Below, piece by piece: positions 49,251 to 58,967 of a stretch of DNA of 64,000 bases. Position 1 is the first letter of the stretch. Each line of letters opens with the position of its first letter. The notes beneath the pieces were generated by a model, which saw only the letters and a list, made by a program, of their open reading frames with translations, was not told the DNA's origin and searched no databases. The position numbers were made by a program, and so were the translations under genes. Origin of the DNA: Marinimicrobium alkaliphilum (lineage in GTDB: Bacteria; Pseudomonadota; Gammaproteobacteria; Pseudomonadales; Cellvibrionaceae). Location of the stretch: assembly GCF_003259155.1 (NCBI RefSeq), contig NZ_QGMQ01000002.1:246925-310924 (forward strand), written 5' to 3'.

Positions 49251-50090
49251 ATGAATGATCAAACGACTCGTACCCACGCGGTTGACAGCAGCCGCCTGCG
49301 CAATACCCAAGGACAGCCGCTGAACCTGGGCGATGAGAAGATCTGCCTGAGTATCCGTGATCTCAAGCTGTATTACGGTCAGGATCAGGCGATCAAAGGC
49401 GTTGATCTGGAGATTCCCGAGAAGCGTGTAACAGCGTTTATCGGACCCAGTGGTTGCGGCAAATCGACCCTCTTGCGCTGTATCAATCGCATGAATGATC
49501 TGATTGATATCTGTCGTATTGAGGGGGAGGTACTGTTGGATGGCGATAACATCTATGACCCGAAAGTTGACGTGGCCGAGTTGCGGCGGCGTGTGGGGAT
49601 GGTATTCCAGAAGCCCAACCCTTTTCCGAAAACGATCTACGAGAACGTCGCCTTCGGTTTGCGTATTCAAGGCGTCAACTCACGGCGTGTTCTCGACGAA
49701 GTTGTGGAAACGTCTCTGCGCCGAGCGGCGCTCTGGGATGAGGTCAAAGATCGCCTGAACGAGAATGCTTTCAGTCTGTCGGGTGGTCAGCAGCAGCGCT
49801 TGGTCATCGCGCGGGCCATTGCCATTGAGCCGGAAGTGATCCTGCTGGACGAGCCGGCCTCGGCCCTGGATCCCATCTCGACACTGAAGATTGAGGAGTT
49901 GATTTACGAACTCAAGGATAATTACACCATTGTAATTGTGACCCACAATATGCAGCAGGCGGCACGGGTCTCTGATTACACCGCCTTTATGTATATGGGC
50001 GAGCTAGTGGAGTATGGCGATACCGATACGGTGTTCACCAATCCGAGCAAGAAACAAACCGAAGATTATATTACCGGCCGTTACGGTTAA
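49251..50090 (+). CDS. pstB: Phosphate ABC transporter ATP-binding protein PstB
   Basis: A 279-residue ATPase with Walker [11 protein letters not shown] (~64-73), signature LSGGQQQR, Walker [13 protein letters not shown] and the H-loop in [17 protein letters not shown]. The 260-residue core matches E. coli PstB; the first ~25 residues are an extra tail. It powers import through PstCA. Confidence 0.97.
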   Translation: MNDQTTRTHAVDSSRLRNTQGQPLNLGDEKICLSIRDLKLYYGQDQAIKGVDLEIPEKRVTAFIGPSGCGKSTLLRCINRMNDLIDICRIEGEVLLDGDNIYDPKVDVAELRRRVGMVFQKPNPFPKTIYENVAFGLRIQGVNSRRVLDEVVETSLRRAALWDEVKDRLNENAFSLSGGQQQRLVIARAIAIEPEVILLDEPASALDPISTLKIEELIYELKDNYTIVIVTHNMQQAARVSDYTAFMYMGELVEYGDTDTVFTNPSKKQTEDYITGRYG

Positions 50091-50104
50091 GCACACAAGG
50101 GGCT

Positions 50105-50836
50105 ATGGCAATGGAAATCAGCAGTCACAAAGATCATATTTCCCAGCAGTACAATATCGAGCTGGATGACATTCGGACGCACCTGTCAGAGATGGGAGGG
50201 TTGGCCCAGCGTCAGGTGAACGATGCGATTCAGGCGCTGGTCGATGCCGACCAGGAGAAGGCCGAAGCGGTTGTGCGTGCCGACAGCAAGGTCAACAAGA
50301 TGGAAATCTCCATCGACGAGGAGTGTGTTCGCATTCTGGCACGGCGCCAGCCGGCCGCCAGTGATTTGCGGCTGGTCATCGCTGTGACCAAAGCGATTAC
50401 GGACCTGGAACGTATCGGCGACGAAGCGAGCAAAATTGCGCGCCAGGCGATTTCACTCAATCGCGATGGGATTTCGCCCCGGGGCTATGTGGAAGTCCGC
50501 CATATCGGGAACCATGTTTCACACATGTTGCACGATGCCCTCGACGCTTTTGCCCGGCTGGATGTCGATACCGCGATGAAGGTGGTGCACACTGACAAGA
50601 TGGTGGACATGGAGTACGGCACGGCCATGCGCGAAATGATCACCTTCATGATTGAAGACCCACGCAGTATTACCCGGGTGCTCAATATCATGTGGTCACT
50701 GCGCTCGCTTGAACGTATTGGCGACCACGCGCGCAACCTGGCTCAGTACGTGATTTATCTGGTGAAGGGTGAGGACGTGCGCCACGATAACACGACCGAG
50801 GCCATCGAAGAGCAGATCGGTACCGATAGCGAGTAA
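50105..50836 (+). CDS. phoU: Phosphate signalling regulator PhoU
   Basis: A 243-residue helical protein with the two PhoU repeats and their metal-binding motifs (TDLERIGDEASKIARQA; RSLERIGDHARNLAQYV). It links PstB to the PhoR kinase and represses the Pho regulon when phosphate is plentiful. Last gene of the pst operon; phoB/phoR are not in the window. Confidence 0.96.
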   Translation: MAMEISSHKDHISQQYNIELDDIRTHLSEMGGLAQRQVNDAIQALVDADQEKAEAVVRADSKVNKMEISIDEECVRILARRQPAASDLRLVIAVTKAITDLERIGDEASKIARQAISLNRDGISPRGYVEVRHIGNHVSHMLHDALDAFARLDVDTAMKVVHTDKMVDMEYGTAMREMITFMIEDPRSITRVLNIMWSLRSLERIGDHARNLAQYVIYLVKGEDVRHDNTTEAIEEQIGTDSE

Positions 50837-50855
50837 AGCCAAGTGCGGCCAGGTA

Positions 50856-51815
50856 TCAGCTTACCAGGCCGCACAACTGCAGCACCCAGAAGCCCAGCGT
50901 GACCGTAAAAATCGACCAGAGTGTGGATTGGACGATAATGTTGGCCGCCAGCTGGGTGTTGCCGTTCAAGGCTTGTACCATGATAAAGCTGGCGGTTGCG
51001 GCTGGCGCCGCCGACAGAAAGAACACCACACCCACCAATTTATCGCTCAGCCCCAAAGCCACGGCCAGCAGACAGGCAATGATGGGCGAGAGCAGCAGCT
51101 TCCAGACGGTTGCCGATACAGTCGCCTTATCGACGTGATGCACCCGTTTGATGTCCAGCGCCCCCCCGATGCAGATAAGCGCCAGCGGCAATACCATTTG
51201 GCCCAGGTAGTCGCCTGTGGCACTCACTACGTCCGGGATCGGCAGCCTCACCATGTTGGCGAGCAGTCCCAGGGCGATCCCGATGATCAGTGGGTTGCGT
51301 ACAATACCTCGGACGACCTTCATGGCCGAGCCGCGCCCTGCAGGGCTCAGGCTGTTATTGAGGATATACACCGAGAGCATATTGTAGAGGATGATCGTCA
51401 GCGCCACCGGTAGGGTCGCCAGGGCCAGCCCTTCTTCGCCGTAGGCATTGACGCAAAAGGCCAGGCCAATAATGATCAGATTGCCCCGAAAGGCCCCCTG
51501 GACGAGGACGCCGCGGTCCTTGGGGCTCTGGATAAACCAGGAGGCGCTCAGGTTACTGAAGACGAATACCAGCAGGGTAACCATACCGATCACCAGCAGC
51601 ACCCGCGGGTCGGCCATCTCGCTGGCAAAATCAATGTTTGCGCTGCTGAAGAACAGCAATACCGGGAGGCCCAGGGTAAAGACCAGGCGCGAGGTGACGT
51701 CAATAAAGTCGTCGTCAATCATGCGCAGCTGCTTGAGGCCCAGGCCCAGCAACACCATCACAAAAATCGGTGCTGTGACGGAAAAGGCAAAATTTAGGGT
51801 TTCAAGGCTCGTCAC
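50856..51815 (-). CDS. AEC-family (auxin efflux carrier-like) transporter
   Basis: A 319-residue protein with about ten membrane helices in the 5+5 arrangement of the AEC/BASS superfamily; typical parts are FSVTAPIFVMVLLGLGLKQL and SAAPAATASFIMVQALNGN. Bacterial members move dicarboxylates or amino acids; the substrate here is unknown. It starts at GTG 51815. It is convergent with phoU, with a shared imperfect hairpin at 50843-50876 that includes its stop. Confidence 0.85.
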   Translation of the reverse strand: MTSLETLNFAFSVTAPIFVMVLLGLGLKQLRMIDDDFIDVTSRLVFTLGLPVLLFFSSANIDFASEMADPRVLLVIGMVTLLVFVFSNLSASWFIQSPKDRGVLVQGAFRGNLIIIGLAFCVNAYGEEGLALATLPVALTIILYNMLSVYILNNSLSPAGRGSAMKVVRGIVRNPLIIGIALGLLANMVRLPIPDVVSATGDYLGQMVLPLALICIGGALDIKRVHHVDKATVSATVWKLLLSPIIACLLAVALGLSDKLVGVVFFLSAAPAATASFIMVQALNGNTQLAANIIVQSTLWSIFTVTLGFWVLQLCGLVS

Positions 51816-51877
51816 AAGGGATTGACCCGCTCAGTCTTATTAAATGCTAATCGTATATCATTTTGCCTAGCATAAAC

Positions 51878-51906
51878 AAAAAACCCGGCGATTGCCGGGT
51901 TTTTTG
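51878..51906. terminator. Bidirectional terminator downstream of uxaC
   Basis: AAAAAACCCGGC (51878-51889), loop GATT, GCCGGGTTTTTT. In the minus direction it follows the uxaC stop by 23 nt and ends in a T tract. Confidence 0.9.
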
Positions 51907-51928
51907 TTAGCGAACAACGATTTTTTAC

Positions 51929-53341
51929 TTATTTGGGGACTTCGAAGGGAAAGTAACCTTCGGCGTTGTTGTAGCTGATGTCCCGCACCATGCCCCCGAC
52001 CATCGCCAGGTCGTCGGGAACATAACCGTTGACCATGTCGCGGCCCAGAATGCGGCACAGCAGGCGGCGGAAGTACTCGTGCCGGCTGTAGCTCAGGAAG
52101 CTGCGGCTGTCCGTGAGCATGCCTACAAAGCGGCTCAGGAGCCCGAGTTGGCTCAGGGCCTCGATCTGGCGGGTCATGCCGTCCATCTGATCCAGGAACC
52201 ACCAGCCACTGCCCATCTGCATCTTGCCGGCGGAGGAACCGTCCTGGAAGTTGCCGATCATGGTGGCGATCATCTCGTTGTCACGGGGGTTCAGGTTGTA
52301 GAGGATGGTCTTGGCCAGGCGGTTGTCGCTGTCCAGGCGTCCGAGGAACTTCGACAGGGGCTTGGCATAGCAGTGATCACCGATCGAGTCAAAACCGGTA
52401 TCCGGGCCCAAATCCCGGAAAAGGCGCGGGTTATTGTTGCGAATGGCGCCGATATGGTACTGCTGGACCCAGCCTTTCTCATGGTCCTGGCGGGCAAATT
52501 CAACCAGCATGGCGGACTGAAATTTCTCGATTTCCTCGCCGCTGAGGTCGCTGCCCCCGCGGATCTTGGCGAAGATGGTCTTGATTTCGGCATCGGTGTA
52601 GTCGGCAGCCATCACCGTTTCCAGGCCGTGGTCGGACAGGCGGCAGCCCTGGGCGTGGAAAAAGTCGTGACGCTTCTGCAGAGCCTGCATCAGACTGTCG
52701 TAATCGCTGATGTCGGTATCGGCCACTTTTGCGAGTGTGTCCAGGTAGCGGTTGTACTCGCGGGCATCTTCCACGGCCATGGCTTTGTCCGGGCGCCAGG
52801 TGGGCAGTACCGCGGTTTTGCAGTCGCCCTGGGCGACTTTCTGGTGATGCTCAAGGCTGTCGGTGGGATCGTCGGTGGTGCATACCAGCTTGACGTTGGC
52901 CTGAGCCATCAGGCCCTGGGGGGTAAACTCCGGGCTTGCCAGCTTTTCGTTGCACTCGTCCCAGACGCGCTTGGCACTGCTACTGTCGAGCAGGGTGTCA
53001 GTAATGCCAAAGGGCTTGCGCAGCTCCAGGTGGGTCCAGTGATACAGCGGGTTGCGCAGGGTGTGAGGCACGGTCTCGGCCCACTTCTGGAATTTTTCCC
53101 AGTCACTGGCATCACCGGTGCAGTAGCGCTCGTCGACGCCGTTGGAGCGCATGGCGCGCCACTTGTAGTGGTCACCCGCCAGCCACACCTGGTACAGGTT
53201 GTCGAACTGCTTGTTGTCGGCAATCAGTTTGGGGGGCAGGTGACAGTGGTAATCGATAATTGGCATGGCTTTGGCGTAATCATGGTAGAGCGCCTTGGCC
53301 TGCTCGGTGTCGAGCATAAAATCTTCGTGAATAAAACTCAT
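51929..53341 (-). CDS. uxaC: Uronate isomerase (glucuronate/galacturonate)
   Basis: A 470-residue isomerase that converts D-glucuronate to fructuronate and D-galacturonate to tagaturonate. The amidohydrolase-type metal motif is DYHCHLPPK (~29), and TDDPTDSLEHHQ, MGSGWWFLDQMDGM and LTDSRSFLSYSRHEYFRR are characteristic. The start at 53341 matches the family N-terminus MSFIHEDFMLD. No other uronate genes adjoin it, so it acts in a pathway encoded elsewhere. Confidence 0.95.
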   Translation of the reverse strand: MSFIHEDFMLDTEQAKALYHDYAKAMPIIDYHCHLPPKLIADNKQFDNLYQVWLAGDHYKWRAMRSNGVDERYCTGDASDWEKFQKWAETVPHTLRNPLYHWTHLELRKPFGITDTLLDSSSAKRVWDECNEKLASPEFTPQGLMAQANVKLVCTTDDPTDSLEHHQKVAQGDCKTAVLPTWRPDKAMAVEDAREYNRYLDTLAKVADTDISDYDSLMQALQKRHDFFHAQGCRLSDHGLETVMAADYTDAEIKTIFAKIRGGSDLSGEEIEKFQSAMLVEFARQDHEKGWVQQYHIGAIRNNNPRLFRDLGPDTGFDSIGDHCYAKPLSKFLGRLDSDNRLAKTILYNLNPRDNEMIATMIGNFQDGSSAGKMQMGSGWWFLDQMDGMTRQIEALSQLGLLSRFVGMLTDSRSFLSYSRHEYFRRLLCRILGRDMVNGYVPDDLAMVGGMVRDISYNNAEGYFPFEVPK

Positions 53342-53494
53342 TCTCACTCCCTCATCGGTGGTCTCTGGCGATATTCTGCGATATCTCGGTACAAAAACGG
53401 GTTGTTGTCGGCGTGCCCGGTTGTGCGGACCGGGCAAATTAGCGGGCCATTATACGGCTTTTACGGGGCAGATTGTAATCGTTAAGCGCGACGC

Positions 53495-54058
53495 TCAGGC
53501 TTCGGATTTCCACTTGATGTTGCAGCCCAGGCTGGGCTTTTGGCTCTCGGCCGGTGGTGTTTCGCCCCGTGCGAGGGCTTCGGCGGCAGCCAACAGGTCC
53601 ACGCCAGTCACAGGAATGTCGTTACCCGGGCGGCTGTCGTCGAGCTGACCGCGATAGGCGAGCTTGAGCTGGCTGTCGAACAGGAAAAAATCCGGGGTAC
53701 AGGCAGCGTTGAAGGCCTTGGCCACGTCCTGGCTCTCGTCGTACAGATAGGGATAGCCCAGCGTGTACTTCTGGGCAAACTCGGCCATTTTATCCGGCGC
53801 ATCGTCCGGGTAGGCGCTGACATCGTTACTGCTTATCGCAACGGTGCGTATCCCCAGGGCATTGAGCTTGTCATCCAGCTCGGCCAAAAAAGGCGCGATA
53901 TGCAGCACGAACGGGCAGTGGTTGCAGATAAACATCACCAGCAGGCCGTTTTCGCCCTTGCGTTGGGCGATGGGCCAAGTTTCACCGCCCGGGTCAGGCA
54001 GTTTGACTTCAGGCAGGGGGGTGCCCAGGGCGAGCATGTTGGATGGGGTGCGGGCCAT
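53495..54058 (-). CDS. Thioredoxin-fold (AhpC/TSA-like) protein
   Basis: A 187-residue cytoplasmic protein of the redoxin fold, with CNHCPFV near residue 46 in place of the usual CxxC, then AISSNDVSAYPDDAPDKMAEF and the cis-Pro region ACTPDFFLFD. This matches a widespread thioredoxin-family group of unknown substrate, probably a peroxide or disulfide reductase. It has no signal peptide. The start at 54058 was preferred over 54115 because it gives the usual length. Confidence 0.85.
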   Translation of the reverse strand: MARTPSNMLALGTPLPEVKLPDPGGETWPIAQRKGENGLLVMFICNHCPFVLHIAPFLAELDDKLNALGIRTVAISSNDVSAYPDDAPDKMAEFAQKYTLGYPYLYDESQDVAKAFNAACTPDFFLFDSQLKLAYRGQLDDSRPGNDIPVTGVDLLAAAEALARGETPPAESQKPSLGCNIKWKSEA

Positions 54059-54214
54059 GATTCCTCCACATCGTTGGCTTGCGAAGCCCTTATTGTATAC
54101 CCCGAATCGGGTCACTGACAGCTGGCGTAAAAATCAGCGTTGTCGCTGTTCGGCGTTGGCGCTAACATGCACTTTCAGGATACAACAAACCCTAAATAGT
54201 GTAAGGAGACAAGC

Positions 54215-55111
54215 ATGTTTCGTTCAATCTTCCCCTTGGGGCGAGCGTTGGCATACGCTTTTTTGCTGTGCAGCCTGTGGAGTCTGCCGGCCAGCGCCCA
54301 GAGTGCCTCGTCGGTCTATGAAGTCACGCGCGGCGACCAGCGGCTGCTGTTGGGCGGTACCATTCACCTGCTCCGGCCCGAAGAGTTTCCACTGCCTGCG
54401 CCGTTTTACGCTGCCTACCAGGAGGCCGATGTCATCTACCTGGAAGCGGACCCGGCGATAGCCGACGACCCGCACTTTGGCCAGCAGGTCGCTCAGGTCA
54501 TGCTCTATCCCACGGGCAAGACCCTGTCTTCGGAGTTGGCGCCGGAAACCTGGCAGGCTCTGGTAGCTTACGCTGAAGCCAATGACTTTCCGTTGCAACA
54601 GATGATCGGCTTTCATCCGGCGATGGTGTCATTGGTGATCAGCGTGACCGAGGCTCAGCGACGGGGAATGACCGACGGCGTGGAAACCCATTTTGCCCAG
54701 ATGGCCAGAAAGGATGGTGTGCCCATCGGTGAACTCGAGGGCATGGCTGAGGTGATGACGATGCTGGAAGACATGAAAGCGCTGGATGAGGACGAGATTA
54801 TCCTGCATACCCTGCGCGACCTGGAAAATTTGGACGATTTTATGGGGCCGGCGCTGGATGCCTGGCGCGTAGGCGATATGGACGCCCTGTATACGGTATT
54901 GGGGAAACCCTTTTATGAGGAGTCTGAAGAGTTCTATCACCTGATTCTGACCGACCGCAACAAGCTCTGGGTGGAGCGCCTGCAACCGATTTTTGAGCAG
55001 GACGCCACGGCGCTGGTTCTGGTGGGCGCTCTGCATCTGGCCGGCGATAACAGCCTGATCAAGATGCTGGAAGCCCGGGGCTATCAGGTGCGGCCTTACA
55101 TCGCCGAATAG
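54215..55111 (+). CDS. TraB/GumN-family exported protein
   Basis: A 298-residue protein with a signal peptide (~1-26) and the two family motifs GGTIHLL (~47) and GALHLAGDN (~270), each with GxxH, plus IYLEAD and GMTDGVETHFAQMA. The family is related to Tiki-like metalloproteases, and the GxxH and Glu residues may bind metal. The biological role here is unknown. AAGGAG precedes the start; a weak hairpin with a T-rich stretch (55177-55200) may end it. Confidence 0.85.
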   Translation: MFRSIFPLGRALAYAFLLCSLWSLPASAQSASSVYEVTRGDQRLLLGGTIHLLRPEEFPLPAPFYAAYQEADVIYLEADPAIADDPHFGQQVAQVMLYPTGKTLSSELAPETWQALVAYAEANDFPLQQMIGFHPAMVSLVISVTEAQRRGMTDGVETHFAQMARKDGVPIGELEGMAEVMTMLEDMKALDEDEIILHTLRDLENLDDFMGPALDAWRVGDMDALYTVLGKPFYEESEEFYHLILTDRNKLWVERLQPIFEQDATALVLVGALHLAGDNSLIKMLEARGYQVRPYIAE

Positions 55112-55203
55112 CGATGCAGGGCTGTTCGTCGGGGTTAGCCAGCCCCGGCGACTGCGGCAATCATCGGCTTTCTTCAGGGGCCTTCGGCTCTTTATATTTG
55201 GAT

Positions 55204-55232
55204 TTGCGTATATGTGGATATCCACATATCAT
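55204..55232 (+). promoter_or_regulatory. ars promoter with ArsR operator in the spacer
   Basis: A -35 TTGCGT (55204-55209) and -10 TATCAT (55227-55232) are separated by 17 nt. The spacer region is a perfect 20-bp palindrome, ATATGTGGATATCCACATAT (55210-55229), overlapping the -10. A dimeric ArsR bound there would block polymerase; arsenite would release it. The operator assignment is an inference from position and symmetry. Confidence 0.75.
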
Positions 55233-55274
55233 AGGCCCATCGTGTGACTGCAACCCAATTATCCGGATGGCCCT

Positions 55275-55643
55275 ATGGCGTCGACTGCAACACTCTCACT
55301 GATCAACCCTGCGGCCACCTCGCCGGTGGCTTTTTTCAAGGCGCTTTCAGAACCCACGCGCTTGCTCAGCCTGCTGCTGATCCAGTCTCACGGCGAGCTT
55401 TGTGTGTGCGAACTGATGCGTGCGCTGCAGCAACCCCAGACCAAGGTCTCCCGCCATTTGTCGCATCTGCGCCAGGTCGGCCTGCTGTGCGGTGAGCGGC
55501 GCGGGCAGTGGGTGTTTTATCGTCTCGCGGCCCTGCCCGAGTGGATGCAGGTGGTGTTGCGCGAGACCCACGCCGCCAATCCGACACTGTTGGGCCCGGC
55601 CATCGGCCGGCTCGCGGCCAGTGATCGCCCATCGTGTTGTTGA
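55275..55643 (+). CDS. arsR: Arsenite-responsive repressor ArsR
   Basis: A 122-residue winged-helix repressor. The metalloid-binding motif ELCVCEL (~39-45) sits in helix 3, and QPQTKVSRHLSHLRQVGLL is the recognition helix. As(III) binding to the two cysteines releases it from DNA. A C-terminal CysCys pair (RPSCC) is extra. First gene of the ars cassette, 24 nt before acr3. Confidence 0.95.
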   Translation: MASTATLSLINPAATSPVAFFKALSEPTRLLSLLLIQSHGELCVCELMRALQQPQTKVSRHLSHLRQVGLLCGERRGQWVFYRLAALPEWMQVVLRETHAANPTLLGPAIGRLAASDRPSCC

Positions 55644-55666
55644 GCAACACTCAAGCGGAGTAGGGC

Positions 55667-56698
55667 ATGGGTATTTTTGAGCGTTATATGACCTTATGGG
55701 TCGCCCTGTGTATTGCCGTCGGAGTGCTGGTGGGAAATCTGGTGCCGGGGGTGTTTTCCGTTATTGCCAGGCTGGAAGTGTTTCATGTCAACCTGGTGGT
55801 CGCGGTGTTTATCTGGGTGATGATCTACCCGATGATGGTGCAGATCGACTTTCGAGCCCTCGGACAGGTGACCCGGCGACCCAAAGGACTGATTTTGACC
55901 CTGGTGGTGAATTGGCTGATCAAACCGTTCACCATGGCGGCTCTCGGCTGGCTGTTCTTCCGGGTCCTGTTTGCCGGATGGGTCGATCCGCAGACCGCGA
56001 CTGAGTATATCGCCGGCATGATTCTGCTCGGGGTGGCGCCGTGCACGGCGATGGTGTTTGTCTGGAGTCAGCTGACCAAGGGTGACGCGAATTACACCCT
56101 GGTACAGGTGTCGCTCAACGATGTGATCATGATTTTTGCGTTTGCGCCTCTGGCCGCTTTTCTGCTCGGGGTCACTGACATTTACGTCCCCTGGGAAACC
56201 TTGACGGTATCAGTCGTGCTCTATGTGCTGCTGCCGTTGGTGGCCGGGGTGCTCACGCGTCACTGGCTCTCGCGCCGCCGCGGTGCGCTCGGAGTCGACA
56301 GTTTTCTCGCGCAGGTCAAACCCTGGTCTATCCTCGGGTTGCTCGCAACCGTGGTGCTGTTGTTCGGTTTTCAGGCTGAGCGGATTATCGACCAGCCCGG
56401 CGTCATCGGGCTGATTGCGATTCCATTGCTGATTCAAACCTATGGCATTTTTTTCCTGGCCTATGTCGCCGCTTACTGGCTGCGCTTGCCGCACCGGATT
56501 GCTGCGCCCGCTTGCATGATCAGTACCTCCAACTTTTTCGAGCTGGCTGTGGCTGTGGCCATCTCTGTATTTGGCCTGCATTCAGGCGCCGCCCTCGCGA
56601 CTGTGGTGGGTGTCCTGGTGGAAGTGCCGGTGATGCTGTCCCTGGTCGCCATTGCCAATCGCACACGTGCGCATTTTGATCGGCGTGCGGATCACTAA
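55667..56698 (+). CDS. arsB: ACR3-family arsenite efflux permease
   Basis: A 343-residue permease with about ten membrane helices. The conserved ACR3 motif with the arsenite-binding Cys is [17 protein letters not shown] (~115-130), and [17 protein letters not shown] near 285 is also typical. It exports As(OH)3. It is of the ACR3 type, not the larger ArsB antiporter, even though the symbol arsB is often used. GGAG precedes the start. Confidence 0.93.
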   Translation: MGIFERYMTLWVALCIAVGVLVGNLVPGVFSVIARLEVFHVNLVVAVFIWVMIYPMMVQIDFRALGQVTRRPKGLILTLVVNWLIKPFTMAALGWLFFRVLFAGWVDPQTATEYIAGMILLGVAPCTAMVFVWSQLTKGDANYTLVQVSLNDVIMIFAFAPLAAFLLGVTDIYVPWETLTVSVVLYVLLPLVAGVLTRHWLSRRRGALGVDSFLAQVKPWSILGLLATVVLLFGFQAERIIDQPGVIGLIAIPLLIQTYGIFFLAYVAAYWLRLPHRIAAPACMISTSNFFELAVAVAISVFGLHSGAALATVVGVLVEVPVMLSLVAIANRTRAHFDRRADH

Positions 56699-56722
56699 CA
56701 TTCTGTTTTCGAGGATTCACCA

Positions 56723-57736
56723 ATGACCATCAAAGTCGGTATTAACGGGTTTGGCCGTATGGGTCGCCTGACGCTGCGCGCCGCCTGGGGTTGGGATGAT
56801 ATGCAGATCGTCCACATCAACGATCCGGCGGGCGATGCGGCGACCTTGGCGCATTTGCTCAATTTTGATTCCGTTCACGGACGCTGGCAGCATGAAGCGC
56901 TGACCGACGGCGATACCATTCTGGTGGATTCGGCGCGTATCAGTACCTCGCGCAACACCGCCATTGCCGACACCGACTGGTCCGGTTGCGACCTGGTGAT
57001 TGAGGCGTCGGGCAAAATGAATCGCACCGAGGCCTTGCAGGCGTATCTGGATCAGGGCGTCAAGCGTGTCGTGGTGTCGGCGCCGGTGAAGGAAGAGGGC
57101 GTGCTCAATGTGGTGATGGGGGTCAACGACCACCTGTATGAGGCGGACAAGCACCGGATCGTGACCGCGGCGTCCTGCACTACCAATTGTCTGGCACCGG
57201 TGGTCAAGGTGATTCACGAACATCTGGGCATTGTCCATGGCAGCATGACCACCATTCACGATATCACCAACACCCAGACGATCATTGATGCGCCGCACAA
57301 GGATTTGCGTCGGGCGCGCGCCTGTGGCAGTAGCCTGATTCCCACCACCACGGGCTCGGCCACGGCCATCACCCATATTTTCCCCGAGCTCAAAGGCAAG
57401 CTGAACGGCCACGCGATCCGGGTGCCGTTGACCAACGCTTCGCTCACCGATTGTGTGTTCGAAGTGGCGCGGGCCACCACGGCGGAAGACGTTAACGCGC
57501 TTCTGAAAAAAGCGGCCGAAGGCGAGCTTAAAGACATCCTCGGTTATGAATCCCGTCCATTGGTGTCGGTGGATTACAAAACTGATCCGCGCTCAAGCAT
57601 TATCGATGCGCTCTCCACGCTGGTCGTTGACGGCACCCAGGTAAAAATCTACGCCTGGTACGACAACGAGTGGGGTTACGCCAATCGTACTGCCGAGCTG
57701 GCGCGTAAGGTCGGCCGTTCGGATCAGAGCGCCTGA
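56723..57736 (+). CDS. gapdh: Arsenic-associated glyceraldehyde-3-phosphate dehydrogenase
   Basis: A 337-residue GAPDH with the NAD fold [15 protein letters not shown], the catalytic Cys in [11 protein letters not shown] (~152), and [11 protein letters not shown] at the C-terminus. Its place between acr3 and arsJ marks it as the arsenate-resistance paralogue: it uses arsenate in place of phosphate to form 1-arseno-3-phosphoglycerate, which ArsJ exports. It is unlikely to be the glycolytic enzyme. GAGGA precedes the start. Confidence 0.9.
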   Translation: MTIKVGINGFGRMGRLTLRAAWGWDDMQIVHINDPAGDAATLAHLLNFDSVHGRWQHEALTDGDTILVDSARISTSRNTAIADTDWSGCDLVIEASGKMNRTEALQAYLDQGVKRVVVSAPVKEEGVLNVVMGVNDHLYEADKHRIVTAASCTTNCLAPVVKVIHEHLGIVHGSMTTIHDITNTQTIIDAPHKDLRRARACGSSLIPTTTGSATAITHIFPELKGKLNGHAIRVPLTNASLTDCVFEVARATTAEDVNALLKKAAEGELKDILGYESRPLVSVDYKTDPRSSIIDALSTLVVDGTQVKIYAWYDNEWGYANRTAELARKVGRSDQSA

Positions 57737-57737
57737 T

Positions 57738-58967
57738 ATGGGGTGGCTTGCAGCACTGTCGCCCGGGGTGCGCCAGTACCTGGTGGTCACCGGCAACTAC
57801 TGGGCGTTTACCCTTACCGACGGCGCTTTGCGCATGTTGGTGGTGCTGCACTTTAATGCCCTGGGTTACTCGCCCCTGGAAATCGCGCTGTTGTTTCTGT
57901 TCTACGAGTTCTTCGGTGTAGTCACCAACCTCGCGGGCGGCTGGTTGGGTGCGCGCATCGGCCTGAACAAAACCATGAACATTGGCTTGGCGCTCCAGGT
58001 AGTGGCGCTGAGCATGTTGCTGGTGCCCGCGGCGCTGCTGACCGTGCCCTGGGTGATGGCGGCCCAGGCGCTTTCCGGGGTCGCCAAGGATCTCAACAAA
58101 ATGAGTGCCAAGGGTGCGATCAAACTGCTGGTGCCGGACGAGGCCCAGTCCGCGCTTTATCGCTGGGTCGCCCTGCTCACCGGTTCCAAAAACGCGCTCA
58201 AAGGCGTGGGCTTTTTTATGGGCGGCGCGCTGCTGGTAGCGCTCGGTTTTACGGGGGCGGTGGCGGTCATGGCCTTGGCCTTGGCGCTGGTGTGGGTGGC
58301 CAGCCTGTTGTTGCTCAAGCGTGACTTGGGGCGGGCAAAAGCCAAACCCAAGTTCAAAGACATTTTTTCCAAAAGTCGGGCCATCAATGTGCTGTCGGCG
58401 GCACGGATGTGCCTGTTCGGCGCACGCGATGTCTGGTTTGTGGTGGCGCTGCCGGTGTTTCTGGCCCAAAGTCTGGGGTGGAGCCCGTGGCAGACCGGGG
58501 GCTTTATGGCCGCCTGGGTGATCGGTTACGGGGGCGTGCAGGCGCTGGCGCCGAGCATCAGTGGGCGTCACCCGGACGGGCGTGCGGCCTTGCTGTGGGC
58601 CAGTCTGCTCTTCCTGTCGCCGGTGGGTATTGCGCTGGGGCTGGCCCGGGGTGTCGATCCGGCCGGGCTGGTGATCATCGGTTTGCTGATTTTTGGTGGG
58701 CTCTTTGCCGTCAACTCGTCATTGCACAGTTATTTGATCGTGAGTTTTGCCGGTCGCGATGGGGTTTCGCTGGATGTGGGCTTTTACTATATGGCCAATG
58801 CCATGGGGCGGCTGCTCGGCACGCTCCTGTCCGGCTGGGTATTTCAGGTGGCGGGGCAGGGCAGTTCCGGGTTGGCGGCCTGCCTGTGGCTGTCCGCGGG
58901 GCTGATTCTGGCGACCGTGCTCATCTCAACAGCGCTACCGAGGCAGCGCCGTGACAGACTGACTTAA
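57738..58967 (+). CDS. arsJ: Organoarsenical efflux permease ArsJ
   Basis: A 409-residue MFS permease with about twelve membrane helices. The N-terminal YLVVTGNYWAFTLTDGALRM and the GAPDH partner gene directly upstream (1-nt gap) match ArsJ of Pseudomonas aeruginosa, which exports 1-arseno-3-phosphoglycerate; the product then breaks down to arsenate outside, giving net arsenate export. Its stop overlaps the stop of the convergent PEP-CTERM gene (TTAA). Confidence 0.92.
   Translation: MGWLAALSPGVRQYLVVTGNYWAFTLTDGALRMLVVLHFNALGYSPLEIALLFLFYEFFGVVTNLAGGWLGARIGLNKTMNIGLALQVVALSMLLVPAALLTVPWVMAAQALSGVAKDLNKMSAKGAIKLLVPDEAQSALYRWVALLTGSKNALKGVGFFMGGALLVALGFTGAVAVMALALALVWVASLLLLKRDLGRAKAKPKFKDIFSKSRAINVLSAARMCLFGARDVWFVVALPVFLAQSLGWSPWQTGGFMAAWVIGYGGVQALAPSISGRHPDGRAALLWASLLFLSPVGIALGLARGVDPAGLVIIGLLIFGGLFAVNSSLHSYLIVSFAGRDGVSLDVGFYYMANAMGRLLGTLLSGWVFQVAGQGSSGLAACLWLSAGLILATVLISTALPRQRRDRLT

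Noticed and set aside
52079-53485. 468-codon open frame on the plus strand
   Set aside because: It is the antisense shadow of uxaC in GC-rich DNA; uxaC has full family motifs and the other frame shows none.
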